Source: Marinosulfonomonas sp.
Lineage (GTDB): Bacteria > Pseudomonadota > Alphaproteobacteria > Rhodobacterales > Rhodobacteraceae
DNA length: 56,200 nt
Direction: 5' to 3'
NCBI GenBank assembly: GCA_026984915.1
Contig: JALSRG010000049.1
Span: 1-56,200, forward strand
Of this stretch, positions 8,049 to 16,900 are shown in pieces (positions within the stretch are counted from its first letter, which is position 1; every line of letters starts with the position of its first letter). The translations under genes and the position numbers were made by a program. The notes below the pieces were generated by a model, which ran no database searches, was not told where the DNA came from, and saw only the letters and a program-made list of their open reading frames with translations.

Positions 8049-9046
8049 CCTGCCACCCCCTTTTGCTCTGCCCGCTCTTTCGCCGTGTTGACCTTGCCGC
8101 TGTCTGCGGCTTGCGCGTCTTTCTGCCTTTCTGGCTGCAATAGTGCGGCAGCAACCCCGATGGCAATGGCCTGCGGCTGCTTGCCCAGTTCCGGCCGGCC
8201 AATCGGGCAGGTGATCCGGGCAATCTGCGCCTGCCTGTGCCCCAGGGCCTCCAGTTTCCTGCGAAAACGCGCCCATTTGCTCTTTGACCCGATCAGGCCG
8301 GCGCTTTGGAACGGCTGGCCCAACAGCCTGTGGCATATCTCCAGATCAATGGCATGGGAATAGGTCAGGATCAGATGCCGGGCATCATCAGGGGCATGGG
8401 CAACCGCATCTGCCGGGTTGTGCGCGACCAGCCTGGACAGGCCGTCCGGCATGATCTGCGGAAAGCGGTCTGCCTGCGTATCCACCCAGACAATGGCAAA
8501 CTGCGGCAATGGTTTCAGTATCCCGACAAGTGCCCGCCCCACGTGTCCGGCGCCGTAGATCCACAAGGGTTGCCGGGGCGGGGCCAGAGCTTCGACCATC
8601 CAGCCGCCGGCCAGTTGCGGTTTTATCGGGGCTGTGGCGTTGCGGGCAGCGGAAAGCAGCCGTTGCACCGCCAGCGGCGGCTGTTTTGTCGTTGCCCCCG
8701 GTGTTGCGCGTGCAAAAACAGCGTTGGCGCCCGTCGCCGGGATGCTGTCAGTGTCGAATATTTCACAGAGCAACGAGACCTGCCCGCCGCAGCATTGGCC
8801 CAGGGCCGGACCAAGCGCGAAATGCTCCAGCCAGCCGCCTCCGGTTGCCAGTGTCGCGCGGGCCCGGCGGGCGGCTTCGTATTCCAGCGTGCCACCGCCG
8901 ATGGTCCCGGATTGCCCGCCATCCCAGACCAGCATGGAACTGCCGGTGTTGCGCGGGGTTGAGCCTTTGGCCGCGGCAATGACCACGCGGGCAACGGTGC
9001 CGTGGGCTTTGACGGCTTTGTCCAGTTCGCAGAGATCGAAACTCAT
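8045..9046 (-). CDS. xdhC: xanthine dehydrogenase accessory protein XdhC
   Basis: A 333-residue molybdenum-cofactor chaperone that loads sulfurated Moco into XdhB. The N-terminal XdhC/CoxI domain has KGSTPRNTGSSMLVW and GTIGGGTLEYE. The C-terminal Rossmann domain has IYGAGHVGRALVGIL and a conserved SYSHAIDLE-like stretch (ILTYSHAIDLEI), followed by LIGSKSKWARFRRKL. The last 30 residues (PERQKDAQAADSGKV and on) form a charged low-complexity tail beyond the domain. It overlaps xdhB by 4 bases and the ATPase gene by 4 bases. Order xdhA-xdhB-xdhC is standard. Confidence 0.93.
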   Translation of the reverse strand: MSFDLCELDKAVKAHGTVARVVIAAAKGSTPRNTGSSMLVWDGGQSGTIGGGTLEYEAARRARATLATGGGWLEHFALGPALGQCCGGQVSLLCEIFDTDSIPATGANAVFARATPGATTKQPPLAVQRLLSAARNATAPIKPQLAGGWMVEALAPPRQPLWIYGAGHVGRALVGILKPLPQFAIVWVDTQADRFPQIMPDGLSRLVAHNPADAVAHAPDDARHLILTYSHAIDLEICHRLLGQPFQSAGLIGSKSKWARFRRKLEALGHRQAQIARITCPIGRPELGKQPQAIAIGVAAALLQPERQKDAQAADSGKVNTAKERAEQKGVAG

Positions 9047-11346
9047 GTCTCATCCCCTGCAAGACGCCGCGCTGTCGTCATGATTCTCTCTGCCGTTGCC
9101 GGGGCATCCAGCGCCGGGTAGGTTTCACCACAGGCGGTCAGCGCGTCCGACAAGGCCAGAAAGCTGGAAATGCCATGCATGAACGGCGGCTCTCCGACGG
9201 CCTTTGAACGATAGATCGTTTCGGCCCGGTTTTCGTTATCATAGAGGGCGGTGTTGAAAATGTCGGGGCGGTCAGAACAGGCCGGTATCTTGTATGTCGA
9301 GGGCGCATGTGTGCGCAGCCGGCCGGTTTCGTCCCAGACCAGTTCTTCGGTGGTCAGCCATCCGGCCCCCTGAACGAACCCACCTTCGATCTGGCCGATG
9401 TCCAGCGCCGGGTTCAGTGAGTTGCCCACATCATGCAGAATATCCACCCTGAGCAACCGGTTTTCGCCGGTCAGCACATCCAGCACCACCTCGCTGATCG
9501 CCGCGCCATAGGCAAAATAATAGAACGGCCGCCCGGTGCCCCGCAGCCGGTCCCAGCTGATACAAGGCGTTTCGTAAAACCCGGTTGCCGACAGGCTGAC
9601 CCTTGATTCATATGTGATTTTTGCAACTTCGGCGAAACTGTACACCTTGTTGCCAACCAGAACCCGCCCCGCGTCAAAGCGTACATTCGCCGCCTCTGTC
9701 TGGTGCCGACCGGCCAGCACTTCCGCCATCCGGTCGCGCAGCACCTCGCAGGCGGCCTTGACCGCCATACCATTGAGATCCGAGCCGCTGGAGGCAGCGG
9801 TTGCCGAGGTGTTCGGCACCTTGCCGGTGTCTGTTGCCGTTATTTTCACCTGAGCCGGATCAATGCTGAAAACCGTTGCCGCCACTTGTGCCACCTTCTG
9901 AAACAGGCCCTGTCCCATTTCGGTCCCGCCATGGTTCAGATAAACCGATCCGTCCTGATAGACATGCACCAATGCCCCGGCCTGGTTGAGATGGGTCAGT
10001 GTGAAACTGATTCCGAACTTGACCGGCGTGAGGGCGATGCCCTTTTTCAACAATGGGTGTGTTGCATTCCATTGCCTGACTGCTTCTCGCCGCGCTGCAT
10101 AACCGGCACTCTCTGACAATTCCTGCACCAGTTCCCGAATGACGCTGTCTTCCACCGGCTGATGGTAGGGCGTTGTCTGAACATCCTTCCGAATGGCGGA
10201 AATATCCCCGCCGGAGGCATAAAAGTTATTCTGCCGGACCAGCAGCGGATCCAGCCCCAGATCATGGGCGATATGGTCGATCACCCGTTCGATTCCCAGA
10301 ATGCCCTGCGGGCCGCCAAATCCGCGAAAGGCCGTGGCAGATTGGGTGTTGGTGCGCAGGCGGTGACTGGTGATGCTCACATCCGGCAGGAAATACGCAT
10401 TGTCTGCGTGCAGCATCGCCCGGTCCGCCACCGGCAGGCTCAGATCCATGGCCCAGCCACACCGGGCAAACTGCGTGAATTCAATGCCCAGGATCTGACC
10501 CTGATCGTCAAACCCGACATGGTAATCGATCCGGAAATCATGACGTTTGCCGGTGATTGTCATGTCATCATCCCGGTCATAACGCATCTTGCAGGGCTGT
10601 CCGGTCATGCGCGCCGCCACGGCACATGCCACGGCCAGCGCGTTGCCCTGACTTTCCTTGCCGCCAAAACCGCCGCCCATGCGCCGCACTTCGACACGCA
10701 CACCGCTCATCGGCAGATTCAGGGCTTCGGCCACCTTGTGCTGAATTTCTGTCGGATGCTGGGTGCTTGAATGCACCACCATATCGCCGTTTTCCTGCGG
10801 CAGGGCCAGTGCGCACTGGCCTTCCAGATAAAAATGCTCCTGCCCGCCCATTTCGATGCGTCCGCGCAGCCGGCGTGGCGCCGCCTTTATCGCCCGGGGG
10901 GCGTCGCCCTTTGACCAGACGATCGGTCCGTTCTCAAACCGGCTGTTGGCCGCCAGGGCATCATCAATACTCAGAACGGCCTTGCGTTCCGTATAGCTGA
11001 TGCGCCCCAGCCGTGCGGCCTTGCGCGCCGCCAGATGCGAGGTGGCAACCACCGCGAAAACCGGCTGGCCGATATAGTGAACCGTGTCGGCGGCCAACAG
11101 CGGCTCATCCCCGGCGGCGGGCGAGACATCGTTGGACCCCGGCAAATCCCCGGCCGTCAGAACCCGCACAACCCCCGGCGCGCGCCGCACCGCGTCCAGA
11201 TCCAGAGAATCTATGTCGCCATGGGCGATTTCGGACAGGCCAAAGGCCAGATGCAGGCAGTCTGCCGGGGTTGGGATATCGTCAACGTAACGCGCCTTGC
11301 CGGTTACATGCAGGCTGGCGGCATCATGGGGCAGCGGGCGGCTCAT
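9043..11346 (-). CDS. xdhB: xanthine dehydrogenase, molybdopterin-binding large subunit
   Basis: A 767-residue molybdenum hydroxylase subunit that oxidises hypoxanthine and xanthine to urate. Landmarks are RRMGGGFGGKE (Moco binding), TAFRGFGGPQG, the GGTEMGQGLFQKVAQVAA block and the C-terminal KAVGEPPFMHG with the catalytic glutamate. It pairs with XdhA as a heterodimer or (AB)2. It overlaps xdhA and xdhC by 4 bases each. Residues 377-385 (ASGGDISAI) are encoded by a 29-bp element repeated between genes at 2583-2611; this is a surface-loop region between the conserved NFY and TTPYHQPVED segments. The rest of the protein appears intact. Confidence 0.95.
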   Translation of the reverse strand: MSRPLPHDAASLHVTGKARYVDDIPTPADCLHLAFGLSEIAHGDIDSLDLDAVRRAPGVVRVLTAGDLPGSNDVSPAAGDEPLLAADTVHYIGQPVFAVVATSHLAARKAARLGRISYTERKAVLSIDDALAANSRFENGPIVWSKGDAPRAIKAAPRRLRGRIEMGGQEHFYLEGQCALALPQENGDMVVHSSTQHPTEIQHKVAEALNLPMSGVRVEVRRMGGGFGGKESQGNALAVACAVAARMTGQPCKMRYDRDDDMTITGKRHDFRIDYHVGFDDQGQILGIEFTQFARCGWAMDLSLPVADRAMLHADNAYFLPDVSITSHRLRTNTQSATAFRGFGGPQGILGIERVIDHIAHDLGLDPLLVRQNNFYASGGDISAIRKDVQTTPYHQPVEDSVIRELVQELSESAGYAARREAVRQWNATHPLLKKGIALTPVKFGISFTLTHLNQAGALVHVYQDGSVYLNHGGTEMGQGLFQKVAQVAATVFSIDPAQVKITATDTGKVPNTSATAASSGSDLNGMAVKAACEVLRDRMAEVLAGRHQTEAANVRFDAGRVLVGNKVYSFAEVAKITYESRVSLSATGFYETPCISWDRLRGTGRPFYYFAYGAAISEVVLDVLTGENRLLRVDILHDVGNSLNPALDIGQIEGGFVQGAGWLTTEELVWDETGRLRTHAPSTYKIPACSDRPDIFNTALYDNENRAETIYRSKAVGEPPFMHGISSFLALSDALTACGETYPALDAPATAERIMTTARRLAGDET
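10192..10220 (-). repeat. 29-bp palindromic repeat, copy inside xdhB
   Basis: Identical over 29 bases and in the same orientation to 2583-2611. It is read in frame within xdhB as residues 377-385 plus flanking bases. It has the GGCGG/CCGCC inverted repeat around AAATATCC. A coding copy of an otherwise intergenic element suggests in-frame insertion into a tolerant loop. Confidence 0.7.
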
Positions 11347-12719
11347 GCCTGGACCTCCAGCACATTGACCGGCATGCCGTTCATCTCTTCAAAACAGCGC
11401 CGCAGCAGGTTTTGCGCGGTGATCAGGCGATAGTCTGCCGAAGCCCGCATATCGCTGAGCGGGGTAAAATCACGCGCAAACTGCGCCGCTGCCGTTGCGA
11501 TGGTTTCTTGCGTCCAGGGCCGATCTGTCAGCGCCTTTTCCACATGGCGCGCGCGTTTTGGAATGGCCGCCATGCCGCCAAAGGCAATTCTCGCCGCGGA
11601 AACCACGCCATTGACGACAGATATGTTGAAAGCGCCGCACAGGGCGGAAATATCCTGGTCAAAGCGTTTGGATACCTTGTAGACACGCAGATTGTCCGGC
11701 TGGCGCGGAATTGTCACCGCTTGCAGAAATTCCCCCGGTTTTCTGTCCTGTTTGCCGTAATCGACAAAGAAATCCTCAAGCGGCATGTCGCGCAGCCTGT
11801 CGCCCTTTCGCAAATGCAGCCGGGCGCCGAGCGCAATCAGCGGCGGGGGTGTATCACCGATCGGCGAGCCATTGGCGATATTGCCGCCCAATGTTGCGGC
11901 ATTGCGCACCTGAACCGATCCGAACCGGCGGATCATGGCGGCAAAAGACGGGTGCAGATCCGCCATCAGCCTGCCAAGCTCGCGCAGGGTCACACCTGCG
12001 CCCAGGCGAATTTCCTCTGGTCCGGTTTCTGTTTGCCTCAGGTCTTCAATGCCGTTCAGGAAGGCAGGTTTTGGCAACTCCCGCAGTTGCTTGGTCACCC
12101 ACAGCCCGATGTCCGTGGCCCCAGCGACCAGCGTCGCATCGGGGTTTTGCGAATACCAGGTGGCAAGCGCGTCTGTCGTTTGCGGGAAAAAGGGTGAGGT
12201 TGCCACCGCAATCCCATCCAGGGCGGAGAGGTCTTCTTTCATCCATTCCGGCGCGCTGGTTTGGCTTGCAGCCTCGGCGGCGCGGATGATTGGTGCGTAT
12301 CCCGTGCAGCGGCACAGGTTTCCGGCCAGGACGTCATCATGGTTGGTTTCACCGTTCAAATGCGCCGTTGCCAGTGAAACAACGATGCCCGGCGTGCAGA
12401 AACCGCATTGAGAGCCGTGTTTTTCAACCATCTCCTGCTGAACCGGGTGCAATGTGCCGTCCGGGCCGCTCATACCCTCGATGGTGCGGACAGCCTTGCC
12501 GTTCAATTGCGGCAACAGCAGGATGCAGGCGTTCATCGCATGTGCGCCGCTATTGTCTGTCACCATCACGGTGCAGGCGCCGCAATCACCCTCGTTGCAG
12601 CCCTCTTTGGTTCCTGTCAAATGTCTGGTTTCGCGCAGCCAGTCCAGCAGCGTGTGCGTTGGCGACACGTTGCTCAGGCGTTGGGCTTCTCCGTTCAGAA
12701 GAAACACGATGTCCGTCAT
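11343..12719 (-). CDS. xdhA: xanthine dehydrogenase, iron-sulfur/FAD small subunit
   Basis: A 458-residue subunit carrying two [2Fe-2S] clusters and FAD. The plant-type ferredoxin cluster ligands are C41, C46, C49 and C65; the second cluster is held by C105, C108, C136 and C138 (QCGFCTPG and NLCRCTGY). A FAD-binding type-5 domain follows (about 180-350, with NAATLGGNIANGSPIGDTPP), then the CO-dehydrogenase flavoprotein C-terminal domain. ATG 12719 is chosen because the ferredoxin domain starts there; earlier in-frame codons add an unrelated Arg-rich stretch. It is the first gene of the purine operon. Its promoter must lie in the 207-base divergent region with the VOC gene; I could not pick a convincing minus-strand -35/-10 there. 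Confidence 0.94.
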   Translation of the reverse strand: MTDIVFLLNGEAQRLSNVSPTHTLLDWLRETRHLTGTKEGCNEGDCGACTVMVTDNSGAHAMNACILLLPQLNGKAVRTIEGMSGPDGTLHPVQQEMVEKHGSQCGFCTPGIVVSLATAHLNGETNHDDVLAGNLCRCTGYAPIIRAAEAASQTSAPEWMKEDLSALDGIAVATSPFFPQTTDALATWYSQNPDATLVAGATDIGLWVTKQLRELPKPAFLNGIEDLRQTETGPEEIRLGAGVTLRELGRLMADLHPSFAAMIRRFGSVQVRNAATLGGNIANGSPIGDTPPPLIALGARLHLRKGDRLRDMPLEDFFVDYGKQDRKPGEFLQAVTIPRQPDNLRVYKVSKRFDQDISALCGAFNISVVNGVVSAARIAFGGMAAIPKRARHVEKALTDRPWTQETIATAAAQFARDFTPLSDMRASADYRLITAQNLLRRCFEEMNGMPVNVLEVQA

Positions 12720-12841
12720 TTGAATTCCGTTGTCGCGTTCTCTTCGTGCAGCCAAAATGCACACCGGCCCGATGCGACGTAAAGCGGGCGTGCGACCGTT
12801 TGTCCATTCGCAAGCAAAGCCCAAGCGGTGAAACAAAGCAA

Positions 12842-12890
12842 CAAATATATTTGAGAAAACGCCGGAAGTACTGTATACTAATGTATACTG
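12842..12890 (+). promoter_or_regulatory. sigma70 promoter with two palindromic operators (VOC gene / xdhA divergent region)
   Basis: TTGAGA (12851-12856), a 17-base spacer and TATACT (12874-12879) make a near-ideal sigma70 promoter on the + strand. The -35 is overlapped by the perfect palindrome CAAATATATTTG (12842-12853). The -10 is overlapped by a direct repeat of TGTATACT (12872-12879 and 12883-12890), each copy holding the palindrome GTATAC. The region also serves the divergent xdhA. This layout suggests a repressor covering both ends of the promoter. The other ~150 bases of the gap show nothing clear. Confidence 0.65.
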
Positions 12891-12926
12891 TAAGTGCTAC
12901 CCTATTGATTTTATGGAGATATTGTA

Positions 12927-13298
12927 TTGAAGATTTGCGGTTTACATCATGTCCAACTGGCAATGCCCAAGGGTGAAGAAGACGCGGCGCGCACTTTCTA
13001 CCAGGGTGCTCTGGGTTTCAAAGAAGTTGAAAAACCGCCGATTCTGGCCGCAAGGGGCGGGGTTTGGTTCGAGCAGGGAACGGTGCGTTTGCATCTCGGC
13101 GTAGAGGAGGATTTCAGGCCGGCAGGCAAGGCACACCCGGCGTTTGAGGTTTCGGGCCTGCAAGAGCTGTTCGCGTATCTGAAATCCGCCGGAACAAGCG
13201 TTCAACGTGATTCCGCCCTGCCCGGATACAGGCGCGGATACATCCACGACCCGTTTGGCAACCGGATCGAACTGTTGGAACCGGATTCACAAACTTAG
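12927..13298 (+). CDS. VOC superfamily protein (glyoxalase/bleomycin-resistance-like)
   Basis: A 123-residue single-domain protein of the vicinal-oxygen-chelate fold. It starts with the typical metal-ligand region GLHHVQLAMP (His at residues 7-8) and ends with YIHDPFGNRIELLE, where the final Glu is the usual second metal ligand. The start is TTG 12927: GGAG lies 8 bases upstream and no in-frame ATG exists. It is divergent from the xdh operon and shares its regulatory region. A role in purine metabolism cannot be concluded; the substrate is unknown. Confidence 0.85.
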   Translation: MKICGLHHVQLAMPKGEEDAARTFYQGALGFKEVEKPPILAARGGVWFEQGTVRLHLGVEEDFRPAGKAHPAFEVSGLQELFAYLKSAGTSVQRDSALPGYRRGYIHDPFGNRIELLEPDSQT

Positions 13299-13322
13299 GG
13301 CGTAGACCTATAAACCCTGCGC

Positions 13323-13385
13323 CACATTGCGCTGCCTTTCGCGGGCGCTCAACCGCGCAATGTGTTGCCTTTCGATTCAAGGCAA
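13323..13385. repeat. tandem inverted repeats between VOC gene and dnaE
   Basis: A perfect 10-bp inverted repeat CACATTGCGC (13323-13332) / GCGCAATGTG (13355-13364) encloses 22 bases. It is followed at once by a 7-bp hairpin TTGCCTT (13365-13371) / AAGGCAA (13379-13385). TGCCTTTCG occurs in both (13333 and 13366). There is no U-tract, so it is either a Rho-type end of the VOC transcript or a control region of dnaE, which starts 56 bases later. Confidence 0.5.
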
Positions 13386-13440
13386 GGTCGGAACGCCATA
13401 GAGGTTTTCTTTTCCATCCGCTCTGCGTTAGTTTGCCGGC

Positions 13441-16400
13441 ATGAGTGATCCGCGATTCATCCATTTGCGCGTGCATACGCAATATTCCCTGCTTGAAGGG
13501 GCTGTCCCGGTCAAAAAACTGCCGGAGATGTGCAAGGCGATGCAAATGCCGGCTGTGGCCGTGACCGACAGCAACAACATGTTTGCGGCGCTGGAGTTTT
13601 CCGTCACGGCCTCTGGTGCCGGCATACAGCCCATCATCGGCTGTCAGGTGGATGTTTCCTATGAACAGGCAAGACCGGGCGAGCGGCTGCCCAACCCTGC
13701 CGCTGTCGTGTTGCTGGCCCAGAACGAAGCCGGCTACAGAAACCTGATGAAGCTGAACTCCTGTCTTTATCTGGATGCAGCGGGTGAGTTGCCGCAGGTG
13801 GATACAGAACAACTGGCGTCACATTCCGAAGGGCTGATCTGCCTCTCTGGTGGCCCCGAGGGGCCGGTTGGAAAGCTGTTGCAGGCCGATCAGCGCCAAC
13901 CTGCGCAGGCCTTCATGCAACGACTTGCCGAGATCTATCCCAACCGCCTGTATGTCGAGCTGCAACGCCACCATGACGAGGCAGGGCAGCCCCCGGCCGT
14001 GGAACAGACAACCGAACGCGGCTTTGTGGAAATGGCCTATGCAATGGGGTTGCCGCTGGTTGCGACAAACGATGTGTATTTTCCCAAAACGGATATGTAC
14101 GAGGCACATGATGCCCTGCTTTGCATCGCGCAGGGGGCCTATGTTGACCAGCAGGAACCGCGCCGGCGCCTGACGCCACAGCATTATTTCAAGTCCCCCG
14201 CGGAAATGGCCACATTGTTTGCCGACCTGCCGGAAGCCTTGGAAAACACGGTAGAAATTGCCAAACGCTGTGCCTTCATGGCCTACAGACGGCCGCCGAT
14301 CCTGCCGAAATTTGCCGATGACGAGGTTGAAGAACTGAAACGGCAGGCGCGCAGGGGCCTGAAGCAGCGTCTGGATGTCATTCCCCATGCCGCCCCGGTG
14401 GAAGACTATGAAAAGCGGCTGGAATTTGAACTGGGCATCATCGAGAGCATGGGATTTCCCGGCTACTTTCTGATCGTGGCCGATTTCATCAAATGGGCCA
14501 AGGACCATGATATTCCGGTCGGGCCGGGGCGGGGCTCGGGGGCGGGCAGCCTGGTGGCCTATGCCCTGACCATCACCGATCTGGATCCGCTGCGATACAA
14601 CCTGCTGTTCGAACGTTTCCTGAACCCTGAACGGGTTTCCATGCCCGACTTTGACATCGATTTCTGCATGGATCGGCGCGAAGAGGTGATCGAGTATGTT
14701 CAGCAGAAATACGGGCGCGAAAAGGTGGCGCAGATCATCACCTTTGGTGCGCTTTTGTCCAAGGCGGCGGTGCGTGACATTGGCCGGGTGTTGCAGATGC
14801 CTTACGGCCAGGTGGACAAGCTGTCCAAGCTGATACCGGTTGAGGGCGTCAAGCCGATGTCAATCGAAAAGGCGCTGGCAGAAGAGCCGCGCCTGCGTGA
14901 AATGGCCAAGAGCGAAGAAGTGGTCGAACGGCTGTTGCGTTACGGGCAGCAGGTCGAAGGGCTGCTGCGAAACGCATCCACCCACGCCGCCGGTGTGGTG
15001 ATCGGTGATCGTCCGATTGACGAATTGGTGCCGCTCTATCAGGATCCGCGCTCGGACATGCCGGCCACCCAGTTCAACATGAAATGGGTCGAACAGGCCG
15101 GTCTGGTGAAATTCGATTTTCTCGGGCTGAAAACCCTGACCGTGATCCAGAACGCCCTCGGCCTGCTGAAACAGCGCGGTGTCGAGATCGACATCGGCCA
15201 GATCCCGCTGGATGACGAAAAAACCTATGAGCTTTACGCCAGCGCCAAAACGGTGGCGGTGTTCCAGGTTGAATCCACCGGCATGATGGACGCGCTGCGG
15301 CGGATGAAACCCACCTGCATCGAGGATATCGTGGCGCTGGTGGCCCTGTATCGCCCCGGCCCGATGGAAAACATTCCCACCTATTGCGAGGTCAAGAACG
15401 GCCTGCGCGAACGGGAATCGATCCATCCGCTGATTGACCATATCCTGGAGGAAACCCAGGGCATCATCGTCTATCAGGAACAGGTGATGCAGATTGCGCA
15501 GGTGATGGCCGGTTACAGCCTTGGCGGTGCTGATCTGCTGCGCCGCGCGATGGGCAAGAAGATCGCCGAGGAGATGGCCAAGGAGCGCCCCAAATTCGAA
15601 AAAGGCGCGATGGAAAACGGGGTGGACAAGAAGAAGGCCAGCGAGGTTTTCGACCTGCTGGAAAAATTCGCCAACTACGGATTCAACAAATCCCACGCGG
15701 CGGCCTATGCGGTGGTGTCCTATCAGACGGCATGGCTGAAGGCGAACTACCCGGTCGAGTTCATGGCCGGTGTCATGAACTGCGATATCCACCTGACCGA
15801 CAAGCTGGGCGTTTACAAGGAAGAGATCATCAAGGGCCTGGAGCTGGAAATCATTCCGCCCTGCGTCAATCGCTCCCTGGCCACGTTCAGCGTGACAGAC
15901 GGCAAGGTTGTCTATGCGCTCGGGGCGCTCAAGAATGTCGGGGTCGAGGCAATGCGCCTGATCGAGAAGGCGCGTGAAACCGAGAGCGGACCGCAGCCTT
16001 TCACATCCCTGTTTGATTTTGCCCGCCGGGTTGATCTGAAACGCGTGGGAAAACGCCCGCTGGAAATGCTGGCCCGTGCCGGGGCGTTTGATCAGCTTGA
16101 TCCCAACCGTCGCCGGGTCTTTGACAGCCTGGAATCGCTGGTGGGGTATTCTGCGGCCATTCATGAACAGCGAAGCTCCAGCCAGGTATCGCTGTTTGGC
16201 GATGCGGGCGACGACCTGCCCGAACCGCGCCTGTCGCCCCTGGCCGACTGGTTGCCGAACGAACGCCTGGCAGAAGAACACAAGGCGATCGGTTTCTATC
16301 TTTCCGGCCATCCGCTGGATGATTACATGGTGCCGCTGAAACGCAAGGGCGTGGTGACGCTGGCCGAGGTGGAGCGGAAAGTGCAAACCGGGCCGGCCCT

Positions 16401-16899
16401 GGTGAAAATGGTCGGGTCGGTCGCTGCGAAACGCGAGCGGAAATCGGCACGTGGCAACAGATATGCTTTTGTACAGCTTTCCGATCCGACCGGGCTTTAC
16501 GAGATAACGGTCTTTTCCGATGTTCTGGAGGCAGCCGGTGACAATCTTGAGGCCGGCAGCAATGTGGTGCTGACGGTCGAAGCGACGATGGAGGCCGAGC
16601 AGCTCAAGCTTTTGGCGCGTTCCGTTCAGCCGGTTGATGGTGTGGCGGCCGAAGCCGGGTCGATGGGGCTGAAGGTGTTTGTCAACACAGCAGAGGCCGC
16701 CGAGTCGATCCGCTCTGTTCTGGAACAGGCCCGGCAAGCCACGAAAATGCGCCGCGGCGGCCCGGTCACCCTGTGTCTGATGGCCGCGGATTTGCCCGGA
16801 GAGGTTGATATGTTGGTTGGAAACAACTATCCGGTCAACCCTCAGATCAAGGGTGCAATCAAGAGCCTTGGTGGTGTTTTAACCGTAGAGGAAGCCTGA
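13441..16899 (+). CDS. dnaE: DNA polymerase III alpha subunit
   Basis: The 1152-residue replicative polymerase. It has an N-terminal PHP domain (LRVHTQYSLLEGAV), then the Pol III-beta fold palm with the catalytic carboxylates in MPDFDIDFCMDRREEV, fingers with YGFNKSHAAAYAVVSYQTAWLKA, a helix-hairpin-helix region and a C-terminal OB fold (VKMVGSVAAKRERKSARGNRYAF). The length is normal for DnaE1. The start at ATG 13441 agrees with the conserved N-terminus, yet no Shine-Dalgarno sequence is visible before it (TTAGTTTGCCGGC). It is followed one base later by a lipoprotein gene. Confidence 0.97.
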   Translation: MSDPRFIHLRVHTQYSLLEGAVPVKKLPEMCKAMQMPAVAVTDSNNMFAALEFSVTASGAGIQPIIGCQVDVSYEQARPGERLPNPAAVVLLAQNEAGYRNLMKLNSCLYLDAAGELPQVDTEQLASHSEGLICLSGGPEGPVGKLLQADQRQPAQAFMQRLAEIYPNRLYVELQRHHDEAGQPPAVEQTTERGFVEMAYAMGLPLVATNDVYFPKTDMYEAHDALLCIAQGAYVDQQEPRRRLTPQHYFKSPAEMATLFADLPEALENTVEIAKRCAFMAYRRPPILPKFADDEVEELKRQARRGLKQRLDVIPHAAPVEDYEKRLEFELGIIESMGFPGYFLIVADFIKWAKDHDIPVGPGRGSGAGSLVAYALTITDLDPLRYNLLFERFLNPERVSMPDFDIDFCMDRREEVIEYVQQKYGREKVAQIITFGALLSKAAVRDIGRVLQMPYGQVDKLSKLIPVEGVKPMSIEKALAEEPRLREMAKSEEVVERLLRYGQQVEGLLRNASTHAAGVVIGDRPIDELVPLYQDPRSDMPATQFNMKWVEQAGLVKFDFLGLKTLTVIQNALGLLKQRGVEIDIGQIPLDDEKTYELYASAKTVAVFQVESTGMMDALRRMKPTCIEDIVALVALYRPGPMENIPTYCEVKNGLRERESIHPLIDHILEETQGIIVYQEQVMQIAQVMAGYSLGGADLLRRAMGKKIAEEMAKERPKFEKGAMENGVDKKKASEVFDLLEKFANYGFNKSHAAAYAVVSYQTAWLKANYPVEFMAGVMNCDIHLTDKLGVYKEEIIKGLELEIIPPCVNRSLATFSVTDGKVVYALGALKNVGVEAMRLIEKARETESGPQPFTSLFDFARRVDLKRVGKRPLEMLARAGAFDQLDPNRRRVFDSLESLVGYSAAIHEQRSSSQVSLFGDAGDDLPEPRLSPLADWLPNERLAEEHKAIGFYLSGHPLDDYMVPLKRKGVVTLAEVERKVQTGPALVKMVGSVAAKRERKSARGNRYAFVQLSDPTGLYEITVFSDVLEAAGDNLEAGSNVVLTVEATMEAEQLKLLARSVQPVDGVAAEAGSMGLKVFVNTAEAAESIRSVLEQARQATKMRRGGPVTLCLMAADLPGEVDMLVGNNYPVNPQIKGAIKSLGGVLTVEEA

Positions 16900-16900
16900 T

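Noticed and set aside
6414-8363. Long open frame (about 650 codons) antisense to the ABC ATPase and xdhC
   Set aside because: Composition is that of a shadow frame in GC-rich DNA, no family resemblance, and the minus-strand genes are unambiguous.
11643-11656. Third copy of the palindromic repeat (GGCGGAAATATCC in xdhA)
   Set aside because: Only 13 bases match and the hairpin partner CCGCC is missing; chance similarity from DISAL codons.
14860-16737. Antisense open frame of about 625 codons inside dnaE
   Set aside because: Shadow of the highly conserved dnaE frame; no start context and no recognisable protein.
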